Shown piece by piece: positions 24,758 to 33,519 of a stretch of DNA of 64,000 nucleotides. Position 1 is the first letter of the stretch, and each line of letters starts with the position of its first letter. The position numbers and the translations under genes were made by a program. Below the pieces are notes generated by a model, which worked only from the letters and a program-made list of their open reading frames with translations, was not told where the DNA came from and did no database searches. Location: the NCBI RefSeq assembly GCF_036924715.1, contig NZ_JAZHSB010000001.1, positions 5,261,001 to 5,325,000 of the forward strand, written 5' to 3'. This stretch comes from Bradyrhizobium sp. AZCC 1721. Lineage in GTDB: Bacteria > Pseudomonadota > Alphaproteobacteria > Rhizobiales > Xanthobacteraceae.

Positions 24758-24785
24758 TTGCACGTTTGTACACAAACGGTATCTT
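24758..24785 (+). promoter_or_regulatory. Putative nicAB promoter
   Basis: TTGCAC (24758-24763) and TATCTT (24780-24785) are spaced by 16 bases. The operator palindrome at 24763-24778 fills the spacer, so a bound repressor would block RNA polymerase. Confidence 0.5.
24763..24778. promoter_or_regulatory. Putative NicR operator, site 4
   Basis: CGTTTGTACACAAACG is a 16-bp inverted repeat with a central AC. Its inner 12-mer TTTGTACACAAA (24765-24776) fits TTYGTAYACRAA. It lies upstream of nicA, between the -35 and -10 candidates. Confidence 0.7.
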
Positions 24786-24840
24786 TCGCGAAGCATCCAG
24801 TGCGGGTTTTGCAGCGCAACGAGGACTTCGGGAGAGCATG

Positions 24841-25311
24841 ATGCGCCTGACCGTCAACGGCAAGGTTCACGACGTTGACGCCGCGCTCGACACTGCATTG
24901 CTTTACGTGCTCCGCAACGACCTCGAACTGAACGGACCGAAATACGGCTGCGGGCTCGGCGAATGCGGCGCCTGCGCCGTACTGATCGACGGCGTCGCCG
25001 CGCGTTCCTGCGTGATCCCGATCGAGGGCTGCGCCGGGCGCGACATCGTGACGCTCGAAGGCCTCGGCACGCGCGAGCATCCCGATCCCGTGCAGCAAGC
25101 GTTTATCAGCGAACAGGCGGCGCAGTGCGGCTATTGCCTCAACGGCATGATCATCACCACCAAGGCGCTGTTGCTGCGCTCCCCTCACCCATCGGAAGAC
25201 GACGTACTGGAAGCACTGCGCCATCATCTGTGCCGCTGCGGCGCGCATGTCGAAATCATGCGCGCTGCAATGCGCGCCACAGGCCGTCTCGTTGAGGCGC
25301 AGGCGCGATGA
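24841..25311 (+). CDS. nicA: Nicotinate dehydrogenase small (2Fe-2S) subunit NicA
   Basis: A 156-residue [2Fe-2S] subunit of the nicotinate hydroxylase. The N-terminal cluster is CGLGECGACAVLIDG with a later cysteine in ARSC; the C-terminal cluster is QCGYCLNGM and HLCRCG. It passes electrons from the molybdenum centre to the cytochrome domains of NicB. The second of two consecutive ATGs (24841) is chosen because GGGAG then has normal spacing; 24838 is possible. It overlaps nicB by four bases. A palindromic operator lies in its promoter. The partner's cytochrome fusion distinguishes it from other small subunits. Confidence 0.85.
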   Translation: MRLTVNGKVHDVDAALDTALLYVLRNDLELNGPKYGCGLGECGACAVLIDGVAARSCVIPIEGCAGRDIVTLEGLGTREHPDPVQQAFISEQAAQCGYCLNGMIITTKALLLRSPHPSEDDVLEALRHHLCRCGAHVEIMRAAMRATGRLVEAQAR

Positions 25312-28300
25312 CCGTCCCTGACGTGGCCGAGAATCGCAAGCGGTTGCAAGGCACGCTGTCCGTCGTGCGTCCGGCATCGCCGGTCGAGGCCGTCAAGTTC
25401 GAGACGTTCATCAAGATCACGGCAGATGGATCGGTCACCGCCTATAATGGCCACGTCGATCTCGGCACCGGCATCCGCACCGCGCTCGGGCAGATCGTTG
25501 CCGAAGAGCTCGACGTATCGTTTGCCCGCGTTGTGGTCGTGCTCGGCGACACGGCCCTCGTTCCCAATCAGGGCGCGACGATTGCGAGCGAAACAATTCA
25601 GATTACGGCCGTACCGCTGCGCAAGGCTGCCGCGCAGGCGCGGCAGTTTCTGGTCGCGCGCGCCGCCGAGCGGCTGGAGCTTTCGGCCGAGGACCTCGTC
25701 ATTGAAGACGGCCTCGTCCGCGGCAAGGACAATCGCAGCGTCAGCTATGGCGAATTGATTGCGGGCGAGACCATTCGCCTTGAACTCGCCGACGACGTTC
25801 CAGTTAAGTCCGTCGACACCTACAACATCGTTGGTCGATCGTTGCCGCGCGTCGATCTTCCGGCGAAGGCGACCGGTGAACTGGTCTATGTGCACGACAT
25901 GCGCGTGCCCGGCATGCTGCATGGCCGCGTCGTTCGTCCGCCCTATGCCGGCGTCGACGTCGGCGACTTCATCGGCAACAGCCTGATCGCGGTCGACGAG
26001 GATTCCGTGCGCGACATCCCTGGACTTGTCGCGGTCGTTCGCATCGGCGACTTCGTCGGCGTCGTCGCAGAGCGCGAGGAGAATGCGATCAAGGCGGCGG
26101 CGCAGCTCAAGGTGAGCTGGAAGCCGGTGCCGACGTTGCCCGACCTCAAGGACATTGAAACGGCGTTGCGAGCCAATCCATCGACGCCACGAACGCTGAT
26201 CGACAAGGGTGATGTCGATGCGGCGATTGCCGGCGCCGCCAAGCCGATGCCGCGAACCTACATCTGGCCCTATCAGATGCACGCCTCGATCGGCCCGTCC
26301 TGCGCGGTTGCGGATTATCAGGAGGATGTGACGCGGGTCTGGTCCGGCACGCAGAACCCGCACCATCTGCGCACTGATCTGGCGCGGCTGATCCACCGGC
26401 GCGAAGCCGAGATCGAGGTGATCCGGCTGGAGGCTGCCGGCTGCTATGGCCGCAACTGCGCCGATGATGTTTCCGCCGACGCGGTGCTGCTGTCGCGCGC
26501 CGTCGGCCGGCCCGTCCGCGTGCAATTGACGCGCGAACAGGAGCACGCCTGGGAGCCGAAGGGCACCGCGCAATTGATGGATGTCAACGGCGGATTGAAC
26601 GCCGATGGCAGCATTGCCGGCTATGATTTTGCGACGCGCTATCCATCGAACGGCGCACCGACGCTGGCCCTGCTGCTGACCGGCGCCGTCCCACATACGC
26701 CGGTGGTACTCGAGATGGGCGATCGCACCGCGATCCCGCCCTACGACTACGAGAATCTGCGCGTGGTAGCGAATGATATGCCGCCGATCGTGCGCGCCGC
26801 CTGGCTGCGCGGCGTCTCGGCGCTGCCGAACACCTTTGCGCATGAATCCTGGATCGACGAATGCGCCAGCGAGGCGGGTGTCGATCCGATCGAGTACCGT
26901 CTGCGCTATTTGAAGGATCCACGCGCGATCGATCTCGTCAACGCGGTGGCCGAACGCGCCGGCTGGAAACCGCGGCCGGTACGCAAGGAGAAGCAGGCCG
27001 AGGACGATATCGTGCGTGGGCGAGGTTTTGCCTATGCGCTCTATGTGCACAGCAAGTTTCCCGGCTATGGCGCAGCGTGGTCGGCGTGGATCGCCGACGT
27101 CGCGGTGAACAAGGCGACCGGCGATGTCAGCGTGACGCGGGTGGTGGCGGGCCAGGACTCCGGCCTGATGGTCAATCCGGACGGCGTGCGCCACCAGATC
27201 CACGGCAACGTCATCCAGTCGACCAGCCGTGCGCTGATGGAGGAAGTGTCGTTCGATCGTAGCTCCGTGACGGCGCGCGAATGGGGCGCCTACCCTATCA
27301 TCAAGTTTCCCGAGGTGCCTGAGATCGACGTGCTGATGCTGCCGCGGCAGGATCAGCCGCCGCTCGGTGTCGGCGAGTCCGCCTCCGTCCCCAGCGCAGC
27401 CGCCATCGCCAATGCGATCTATGATGCGACCGGCGTGCGCTTTCGCGAGTTGCCATTCACGCCGGAACGCATCTTGCGGGGGCTGCGCGGCGAGGAGCCG
27501 GCGGCACCAGGGGCGTTGCCTGCGCCTGCATCCGCACCACAGCCTGATCTCAACCGATGGCCCAGTCCGTTCGCCGGACGACGCGGCGTGCTTGCGACTG
27601 CCGCAGCGCTGTGCGCGGCTGCAGTCGGCATCGGCGCCGCAGTGTTGCCGTGGCGAGCGATCGCGCCAATCGCGCGGCCCGATGCCTCGGTCTATTCGGC
27701 CGCGACCATCGCCCGCGGCGAGCAACTTGCCGCGCTCGGCGATTGTGCGGTGTGCCACACCGCTGCGAACGGCGTGCTCAACGCCGGCGGCCGGCCGCTG
27801 CCGACGCCGTTCGGCACGATCTATTCGACCAACATCACACCCGATGTCGGAACCGGCATCGGCGCCTGGTCCTATCCCGCCTTCGAGCGCGCAATGCGCG
27901 AGGGCATCCATCGAGATGGACGGCATCTCTATCCCGCGTTTCCCTATCCGCATTTCGCCAGGACCACTGACGCCGACATGCAGGCGCTCTACGCCTATCT
28001 GATGGCGCAGTCGCCGGTGCGAGCGGAGAGGCCGGCCAACGCGCTGGCATTCCCGTTCAACCTGCGCCGGCTGATGGCCGGATGGAATGCGCTGTTCCAC
28101 ACACCCGCCGTGTTCCAGCCCGATCCCGCAAAATCCGAGATATGGAATCGCGGCGCTTATCTCGTCGAGGGCCTCGGCCATTGCGGCGCCTGCCATTCGC
28201 CGCGCAACGCGCTCGGCGCGGAGAAGGCGAATGCCTATCTCGCCGGCGGATTTGCGGAGGGTTGGGAAGCACCGGCGCTGACCTCGTTGTCGCAAGCGCC

Positions 28301-28862
28301 GATCCCGTGGAACGAGGATGAGCTGTACGCATATTTGCGAACTGGCGAGTCGCGCCTTCACGGCGTCGCCGCGGGGCCAATGGCGCCGGTGGTGAGGGAA
28401 CTCGCGGCGTTGCCTGATGCCGACATCCGCGCCATGGCGGTCTATCTCGCCTCGTTCAACGAGACCGCGATCGATCGCCCGGCGCAGCAAGCGCTTGCCG
28501 TCAGGCTCGAAGCCTCGACGGGCACGCGAACGCTTGCAGCCGCCAGCGTCGGCGCGCGTCTCTATCAGGGCGCCTGTGCCGTCTGCCATGAGGTCGGCGG
28601 CGCACCGCTGTTCGGCAGTCGGCCATCGCTGGCGCTCAACAGCAATCTGCACAGCACCGTGCCCGACAATCTGATCCAGGTCATCCTGCACGGCATCGCA
28701 AAGCCGGCCGTGACCGACCTCGGCTACATGCCGGCGTTCAAGGACAGCCTGAGCGACGGCCAAATCGCCGAACTGGTCGCTTATCTGAGGCAACAATTTG
28801 CCCCCGATAAGCCGGTCTGGAAGGATATTCCTGCTGCGATCGGCCGTATCCGGCAGGAATAG
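25308..28862 (+). CDS. nicB: Nicotinate dehydrogenase large subunit NicB, molybdopterin domain fused to triheme cytochrome c
   Basis: An 1184-residue enzyme hydroxylating nicotinate to 6-hydroxynicotinate. Residues 1 to about 735 form the xanthine-dehydrogenase-type molybdopterin domain, ending with GVGES whose glutamate (about residue 690) is the likely catalytic base. A hydrophobic helix follows (GVLATAAALCAAAVGIGAAV), anchoring the protein. The C-terminal part has three heme sites: CAVCH (C813), CGACH (C959) and CAVCH (C1090). This matches the P. putida NicB architecture, where electrons go to the respiratory chain, not to NAD. It follows nicA with a four-base overlap. The hemes require export of that part of the protein. 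Confidence 0.87.
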   Translation: MTVPDVAENRKRLQGTLSVVRPASPVEAVKFETFIKITADGSVTAYNGHVDLGTGIRTALGQIVAEELDVSFARVVVVLGDTALVPNQGATIASETIQITAVPLRKAAAQARQFLVARAAERLELSAEDLVIEDGLVRGKDNRSVSYGELIAGETIRLELADDVPVKSVDTYNIVGRSLPRVDLPAKATGELVYVHDMRVPGMLHGRVVRPPYAGVDVGDFIGNSLIAVDEDSVRDIPGLVAVVRIGDFVGVVAEREENAIKAAAQLKVSWKPVPTLPDLKDIETALRANPSTPRTLIDKGDVDAAIAGAAKPMPRTYIWPYQMHASIGPSCAVADYQEDVTRVWSGTQNPHHLRTDLARLIHRREAEIEVIRLEAAGCYGRNCADDVSADAVLLSRAVGRPVRVQLTREQEHAWEPKGTAQLMDVNGGLNADGSIAGYDFATRYPSNGAPTLALLLTGAVPHTPVVLEMGDRTAIPPYDYENLRVVANDMPPIVRAAWLRGVSALPNTFAHESWIDECASEAGVDPIEYRLRYLKDPRAIDLVNAVAERAGWKPRPVRKEKQAEDDIVRGRGFAYALYVHSKFPGYGAAWSAWIADVAVNKATGDVSVTRVVAGQDSGLMVNPDGVRHQIHGNVIQSTSRALMEEVSFDRSSVTAREWGAYPIIKFPEVPEIDVLMLPRQDQPPLGVGESASVPSAAAIANAIYDATGVRFRELPFTPERILRGLRGEEPAAPGALPAPASAPQPDLNRWPSPFAGRRGVLATAAALCAAAVGIGAAVLPWRAIAPIARPDASVYSAATIARGEQLAALGDCAVCHTAANGVLNAGGRPLPTPFGTIYSTNITPDVGTGIGAWSYPAFERAMREGIHRDGRHLYPAFPYPHFARTTDADMQALYAYLMAQSPVRAERPANALAFPFNLRRLMAGWNALFHTPAVFQPDPAKSEIWNRGAYLVEGLGHCGACHSPRNALGAEKANAYLAGGFAEGWEAPALTSLSQAPIPWNEDELYAYLRTGESRLHGVAAGPMAPVVRELAALPDADIRAMAVYLASFNETAIDRPAQQALAVRLEASTGTRTLAAASVGARLYQGACAVCHEVGGAPLFGSRPSLALNSNLHSTVPDNLIQVILHGIAKPAVTDLGYMPAFKDSLSDGQIAELVAYLRQQFAPDKPVWKDIPAAIGRIRQE

Positions 28863-28931
28863 CGCGCTGAGCTGCCATGCCGCCGGCAAAACCCACTGGT
28901 TGGGCAGCCCGCGGCACGGTAAAGTTCCGCC

Positions 28932-30236
28932 ATGGCAGTTACCGATATTGCATCCCGGACCTATAACCACGGCTGGCGGCTCGACCCGATCGTGCGCAGC
29001 CTGCTCGATACCGATTTTTACAAGCTTTTGATGCTGCAGATGATCCGGGAATTTTACCCGGAGCAGCGCGTAACCTTTTCGGTCATCAACCGCACCCGGC
29101 AGGTTCGCCTCGCCGAGATCATCGATGAGGGCGAACTGCGCGCACAGCTCGACCACGCGCGCACCATCCGCTTCACCAAGAAGGAGCTGATCTGGCTCGC
29201 CGGTAATACGTTCTACGGCAAGACCCAGATGTTCTCGCCGGACTTCATCCACTGGCTCGCCAACTTCCGCCTGCCCGAATACGAGCTGAATAAGGTCGAC
29301 GGCCAGTACGAGTTGCACTTCCACGGGCCATGGACCCACACCACGATGTGGGAAATCCCGGCGCTCGCGATCATGAACGAGCTGCGCTCGCGGCAGTCGA
29401 CCAAGGGTCAGGGACGCTTCGTGCTCGACGTGCTCTATGCCCGCGCCAAGGCCAAGCTGTGGTCCAAGGTCGAGCGCCTGCGCAAGCTCGAGGGCCTCCG
29501 GCTGTCGGACTTCGGCACGCGCCGGCGCCATGGCCATCTGTGGCAGCGCTGGTGCGTCGAGGCCGTCAAGGAGGGGCTCGGCCCCTCTTTCACCGGCACC
29601 TCCAACGTGCTGCTGGCGATGGACAACGATCTCGAAGCGATCGGCACCAATGCGCATGAATTGCCGATGGTCGCGGCCGCGCTCGCCAATTCCGACGAGG
29701 AGCTGCGCTGGGCGCCCTATCGCATCCTCGACCAGTGGCGACACACCTACGGCGGCAATCTCTTGATCGCCCTGCCCGATGCATTCGGCACCAAGACATT
29801 CCTGCGCGATGCACCGGACTGGGTCGCCGACTGGACCGGCTTCCGTCCCGACAGCGCGCCGCCGATCACGGCCGGCGAGGACATCATCAAGTGGTGGAAG
29901 CAGAAGGGCCGCGAGCCCAAGGAGAAGCTGCTGGTGTTCTCCGACGGCATGGATGTCGATTCGATCGAGGAGACCTATCGTCACTTCGCCGGACGCGTCC
30001 GCATCTCGTTCGGCTGGGGCACCAACCTCACCAATGATTTCGTCGGCTGCGCGCCGGACGGATCGGCCGATCTCGATCCGATCTCGCTAGTCTGCAAGGT
30101 GACGTCGGTCGATGGGCGGCCGGCGGTCAAGCTGTCGGATAATCCCGAGAAGGCCACCGGCACGCCGTCCGAGATCGAACGTTATTTGCGCGTGTTCGGC
30201 AATGCCGGACGCGTCCGCACCGCCGTGCACGTCTGA
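28932..30236 (+). CDS. pncB: Nicotinate phosphoribosyltransferase
   Basis: A 434-residue cytoplasmic enzyme converting nicotinate and phosphoribosyl pyrophosphate to nicotinate mononucleotide for NAD salvage. The opening RSLLDTDFYKLLMLQMI, the FGTRRRHGH motif, GTSNVLLA, and the FSDGMDVDSIEETY and RISFGWGTNLTND phosphate-binding segments identify PncB. Length is normal. It starts 69 bases after nicB in the same direction, so the salvage gene and the first catabolic gene for the same compound are neighbours and may share transcription. No separate operator was seen in the short gap. Confidence 0.93.
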   Translation: MAVTDIASRTYNHGWRLDPIVRSLLDTDFYKLLMLQMIREFYPEQRVTFSVINRTRQVRLAEIIDEGELRAQLDHARTIRFTKKELIWLAGNTFYGKTQMFSPDFIHWLANFRLPEYELNKVDGQYELHFHGPWTHTTMWEIPALAIMNELRSRQSTKGQGRFVLDVLYARAKAKLWSKVERLRKLEGLRLSDFGTRRRHGHLWQRWCVEAVKEGLGPSFTGTSNVLLAMDNDLEAIGTNAHELPMVAAALANSDEELRWAPYRILDQWRHTYGGNLLIALPDAFGTKTFLRDAPDWVADWTGFRPDSAPPITAGEDIIKWWKQKGREPKEKLLVFSDGMDVDSIEETYRHFAGRVRISFGWGTNLTNDFVGCAPDGSADLDPISLVCKVTSVDGRPAVKLSDNPEKATGTPSEIERYLRVFGNAGRVRTAVHV

Positions 30237-30281
30237 GCCATCACATACTTTCCCGCCACCACTTGATCTGACGAGCCCCGC

Positions 30282-31577
30282 ATGCCCGCACCCAAGCCGC
30301 CTGCTTTCGAAACCCTGAGCCTGCATGCCGGCCAGCGCCCGGATCCCGCGACCGGCGCCCGCGCCGTTCCGATTTACCAGACCACCTCCTACGTATTCCA
30401 GGACTCCGACCACGCCGCGGCGCTGTTCAACCTGGAGCGCGCCGGACACATCTACACCCGTATCTCCAATCCCACGACCGCCGTTCTTGAGGAGCGGCTG
30501 GCGGCGCTGGAGGCCGGCGTCGGCGCAATCTGCACGGCAAGCGGCATGGCCGCGATGCATCTGGCGATCGCGACGATCCTCAACGCCGGCGACCACATCG
30601 TCGCCTCCTCCTCGCTCTATGGCGGCACCATCAATTTGCTGGCGCACACGCTGCCGCGCTTCGGCATCACGACGACGTTCGTCAAACCGCGCGCGCTCGA
30701 TGAATTCCGCGCCGCGATCAAGCCGAATACGCGGCTGGTGATCGGCGAGACCATCGGCAATCCCGGAATGGAAGTGCTGGATATCCCGGCGGTCGCCCAG
30801 ATCGCGCATGACGCCAAGATTCCGCTGCTGATCGACAACACCTTTGCGACGCCGTTCCTCAGCCGCCCGATCGAGCTCGGCGCCGACATCGTGATGAACT
30901 CCGCGACCAAATGGATCGGCGGCCACGGCATCGCCATTGGCGGCGTCATCGTCGATGGCGGCCGGTTCGACTGGCACGCGTCGGGCAAATTCCCGCAGCT
31001 CACCGAGCCCTATGCCGGCTATCACGGCATCGTTTTCGACGAACAGTTCGGCCAGGCTGCCTTCATCATGCGCGCCCGCACCGAGGGCCTGCGCGACTTC
31101 GGCGCCTGCCTGTCGCCGACCAACGCGTTTCAACTGCTGCAGGGCGTCGAGACGCTCGGCGTGCGGATGGAGCGCCACATGAGCAACACGCTTGCGGTGC
31201 TCGAAGCGCTGAGCGCCAACAAGGCGGTCGAGTGGGTGCTGCATCCGGCGCTGGAAAATCATCCCGACCATCAGCTCGCGAAGCGGCTGTTGCCGCGCGG
31301 CGCCGGATCGATCATCTCTTTCGGCATCAAGGGTGGCCGCGCGGCGGGCAAAAAATTCATCGAGTCGCTCAGGATGATCAGCCATCTCGCCAATGTCGGC
31401 GACGCCAAGACGCTGGTCATTCACCCCGCCAGCACCACGCATCAGCAGATGGATGCAGCGCAGTTGAAGGCCGCCGGGGTCGGCGAGGAGCTGGTGCGGC
31501 TGTCGATCGGAATTGAGGCCGTTTCCGACATCATCGATGATCTCGGCCAGGCGCTTCGCGCATCGCAGAAGGTTTGA
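30282..31577 (+). CDS. metY: O-acetylhomoserine sulfhydrylase / aminocarboxypropyltransferase
   Basis: A 431-residue PLP enzyme of the Cys/Met metabolism family. It makes homocysteine from O-acetyl- or O-succinylhomoserine and sulfide. Typical features are FETLSLHAGQRPDP at the N-terminus, RISNPTTAVLEERLAALEAG, the PLP-contacting LLIDNTFATPFL, and the PLP lysine in NSATKWIGGHG. The C-terminus has the usual VIHPASTTHQQM loop. It starts 46 bases after pncB and is followed within 4 bases by an alpha/beta hydrolase gene. Which acyl-homoserine is used cannot be read directly. Confidence 0.88.
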   Translation: MPAPKPPAFETLSLHAGQRPDPATGARAVPIYQTTSYVFQDSDHAAALFNLERAGHIYTRISNPTTAVLEERLAALEAGVGAICTASGMAAMHLAIATILNAGDHIVASSSLYGGTINLLAHTLPRFGITTTFVKPRALDEFRAAIKPNTRLVIGETIGNPGMEVLDIPAVAQIAHDAKIPLLIDNTFATPFLSRPIELGADIVMNSATKWIGGHGIAIGGVIVDGGRFDWHASGKFPQLTEPYAGYHGIVFDEQFGQAAFIMRARTEGLRDFGACLSPTNAFQLLQGVETLGVRMERHMSNTLAVLEALSANKAVEWVLHPALENHPDHQLAKRLLPRGAGSIISFGIKGGRAAGKKFIESLRMISHLANVGDAKTLVIHPASTTHQQMDAAQLKAAGVGEELVRLSIGIEAVSDIIDDLGQALRASQKV

Positions 31578-31580
31578 CCC

Positions 31581-32363
31581 ATGCAGCTTTCCGTCAACGG
31601 TGCTGATGTCTTCGTCGCGACCGGCGGCCGTCCGTTCGATCCGTCGCTGCCCGCGGTGGTGATGCTGCACGGCGCGGGGTTCGATCATTCGACCTGGGCG
31701 CTGCACAGCCGCTGGTTCGCCCATCACGGCTACGCCGTGCTGGCGCCCGATTTGCCCGGCCATGGCCGTTCGGGAGGCAGCCCGCTGCCGACTATCGCCG
31801 ATATGGCCGACTGGACTGCCGCGCTGCTCGACGCTGCGGGTGCGCCGAAGGCGAAGCTCATCGGCCATTCGATGGGCTCGCTGATCGCACTGGAGACGTC
31901 CGCGCGTCATCCCGACAAGGTGTCCGGCCTCAGCCTGATCGGCACCGCTGCTGCGATGACGGTAGGCCCCGATCTGCTCAAGGCCGCCGAGGTCAACAAC
32001 CCTGATGCCATCGACATGGTCTCGATCTGGGGCCTCGGCTTCAAGGCCGAGCTCGGCGGCAGTCTTGCGCCGGGACTGTGGATGCATCAGGGCGCGCAGC
32101 GCGTGCTGCAGCAGACGCGACCGGGCGTGCTCTACAGCGATCTCAATGCCTGCAACTCCTATCAGAACGCACTCGCGGCAGCCGCGCAGGTGAAGGTGCC
32201 CGTCACCTTCATTCTCGGCGAGCGCGACATGATGACGCCAGCCAAGGGCGGCAAGGCGCTGGCGGCGGCGACGCCGAATGCGCGGATCGTCATCGTTCCC
32301 GGCGCCGGCCACATGATCATGGCCGAAGCGCCCGACGAGTTGCTGGCGGCGTTGCGGCAGTAG
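31581..32363 (+). CDS. Alpha/beta hydrolase
   Basis: A 260-residue serine hydrolase. The fold begins VVMLHGAGFDHSTW (oxyanion region), the nucleophile elbow is IGHSMGS, the acid is expected in the ILGERDMMTP segment and the catalytic histidine in GAGHMIMAEAP. No signal peptide is seen, so it is cytoplasmic. The gene begins three bases after the metY stop and is probably cotranscribed. The substrate is unknown; candidates include esters, thioesters or lactones. Confidence 0.87.
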   Translation: MQLSVNGADVFVATGGRPFDPSLPAVVMLHGAGFDHSTWALHSRWFAHHGYAVLAPDLPGHGRSGGSPLPTIADMADWTAALLDAAGAPKAKLIGHSMGSLIALETSARHPDKVSGLSLIGTAAAMTVGPDLLKAAEVNNPDAIDMVSIWGLGFKAELGGSLAPGLWMHQGAQRVLQQTRPGVLYSDLNACNSYQNALAAAAQVKVPVTFILGERDMMTPAKGGKALAAATPNARIVIVPGAGHMIMAEAPDELLAALRQ

Positions 32364-32410
32364 CAGCGAACTCCGTTTCTTCCCTCCCTTGTGGGAGAGG
32401 GTGAGCAGCA

Positions 32411-33436
32411 TCACTGCCGCGCCACCTGTTTGCGCTCCACCGGGTGGATGTCGATCGCCCGCAATCTTCCCATGCGCAATACATCCATCACGAGCGTCCG
32501 CCCGATACGGTCGCGATCGAGGGCGCGGATCAGATCGTCGACGCCGTTGATCTCGACGCCGTCGAGCTTGATCACGACATCGCCCGGCAACAGTCCCGCC
32601 TTCGCGGCCGGGCTGTCCGGCTCGATCCGCGCCAGCAGCGCCCCCATCTTGTTGTCGACGCCGGCGACCACGGCATGCCGCCGCGGGATCGGCGCGGTCT
32701 GGCCTGCAACGCCGATATAGGCGCGGCGGACATAGCCGTGGCGGATGATCTCGGACAGCACGAACTGCGCCGTGTTGCTGGCGACCGCAAAGCAGATGCC
32801 CTGCGCGCCGTTGATGATCGCGGTGTTGATGCCGATCACTTCTGCCGCCGACGACACCAGCGGCCCGCCGGAATTGCCGGGATTCAGCGCAGCATCGGTC
32901 TGGATCACGTCCTCGATGGTCCGGCCGCTCACCGAACGGATCGAGCGGCCGAGCGCCGACACCACGCCGGCGGTTACCGTCGATTCGAAGCCGAGCGGAT
33001 TGCCGATCGCGACCACGAGTTGGCCGCGACGCAGGCTCTTGGAATTGCCGAGCGAGGCATAACGCAGATCGCGCGCGCCGTCGGCCCGCAGCAAGGCCAA
33101 ATCAGTGTCTGGATCGACGCCGAGCACGTGAGCGTCGGTGACGAATCCTTCGGTGTCGCGCAGCCTGATCTCCTTCGATGATCCGACCACATGGCTGTTG
33201 GTCAGCACGAGACCGTCGGGCGAGATGACGATACCGGAGCCAAGTCCGCCGCGCTCACGCACGCTGCGCACCTTCGGCCCGGTTTCGACGCGCACGACTG
33301 CGGGACCGACCCGCTCGGTCACATCGATCACGGCATTGGAATAGGCATCGAGCAAAACCCGGTCATTGTCACGGGCAGGCTCGGCGGTTCGCGACGACAG
33401 TCCGTCATCGGTGATATCTGAGGTAAAATCCAACAT
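32411..33436 (-). CDS. HtrA/DegP-like trypsin-fold serine protease with PDZ domain
   Basis: A 341-residue protease. The catalytic triad is seen as H in LTNSHVVG, D in DPDTDLALLRAD and S in NPGNSGGPLV. A single PDZ domain occupies roughly the last 90 residues (RIEPDSPAAKAGLLPGDVVIKLDG). Most HtrA proteins carry a signal peptide or membrane anchor, but the N-terminus here (MLDFTSDITDDGLSSRTAEP) is acidic and hydrophilic, suggesting a cytoplasmic enzyme or a different start. It converges on the alpha/beta hydrolase gene. A stress or quality-control role is expected from the family. Confidence 0.88.
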   Translation of the reverse strand: MLDFTSDITDDGLSSRTAEPARDNDRVLLDAYSNAVIDVTERVGPAVVRVETGPKVRSVRERGGLGSGIVISPDGLVLTNSHVVGSSKEIRLRDTEGFVTDAHVLGVDPDTDLALLRADGARDLRYASLGNSKSLRRGQLVVAIGNPLGFESTVTAGVVSALGRSIRSVSGRTIEDVIQTDAALNPGNSGGPLVSSAAEVIGINTAIINGAQGICFAVASNTAQFVLSEIIRHGYVRRAYIGVAGQTAPIPRRHAVVAGVDNKMGALLARIEPDSPAAKAGLLPGDVVIKLDGVEINGVDDLIRALDRDRIGRTLVMDVLRMGRLRAIDIHPVERKQVARQ

Positions 33437-33519
33437 GGCGAGATTCCTTCGGCCTCATCAGATGGTGGCCGGGAACCGCCTGCGCAAGGTGCCCGCGCAT
33501 GCAGCGCAGGGCAGGCCTG

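Noticed and set aside
25224..29984. A 1586-codon open frame on the minus strand opposite nicB and pncB
   Set aside because: It lies antisense to nicB and pncB, both of which have clear motifs. Its composition (Arg, His, Asp, Gly rich, no domains) is typical of antisense frames in GC-rich DNA.
30087..32414. A 775-codon minus-strand open frame opposite metY and the hydrolase
   Set aside because: Antisense shadow of two recognised enzymes; no conserved motif.
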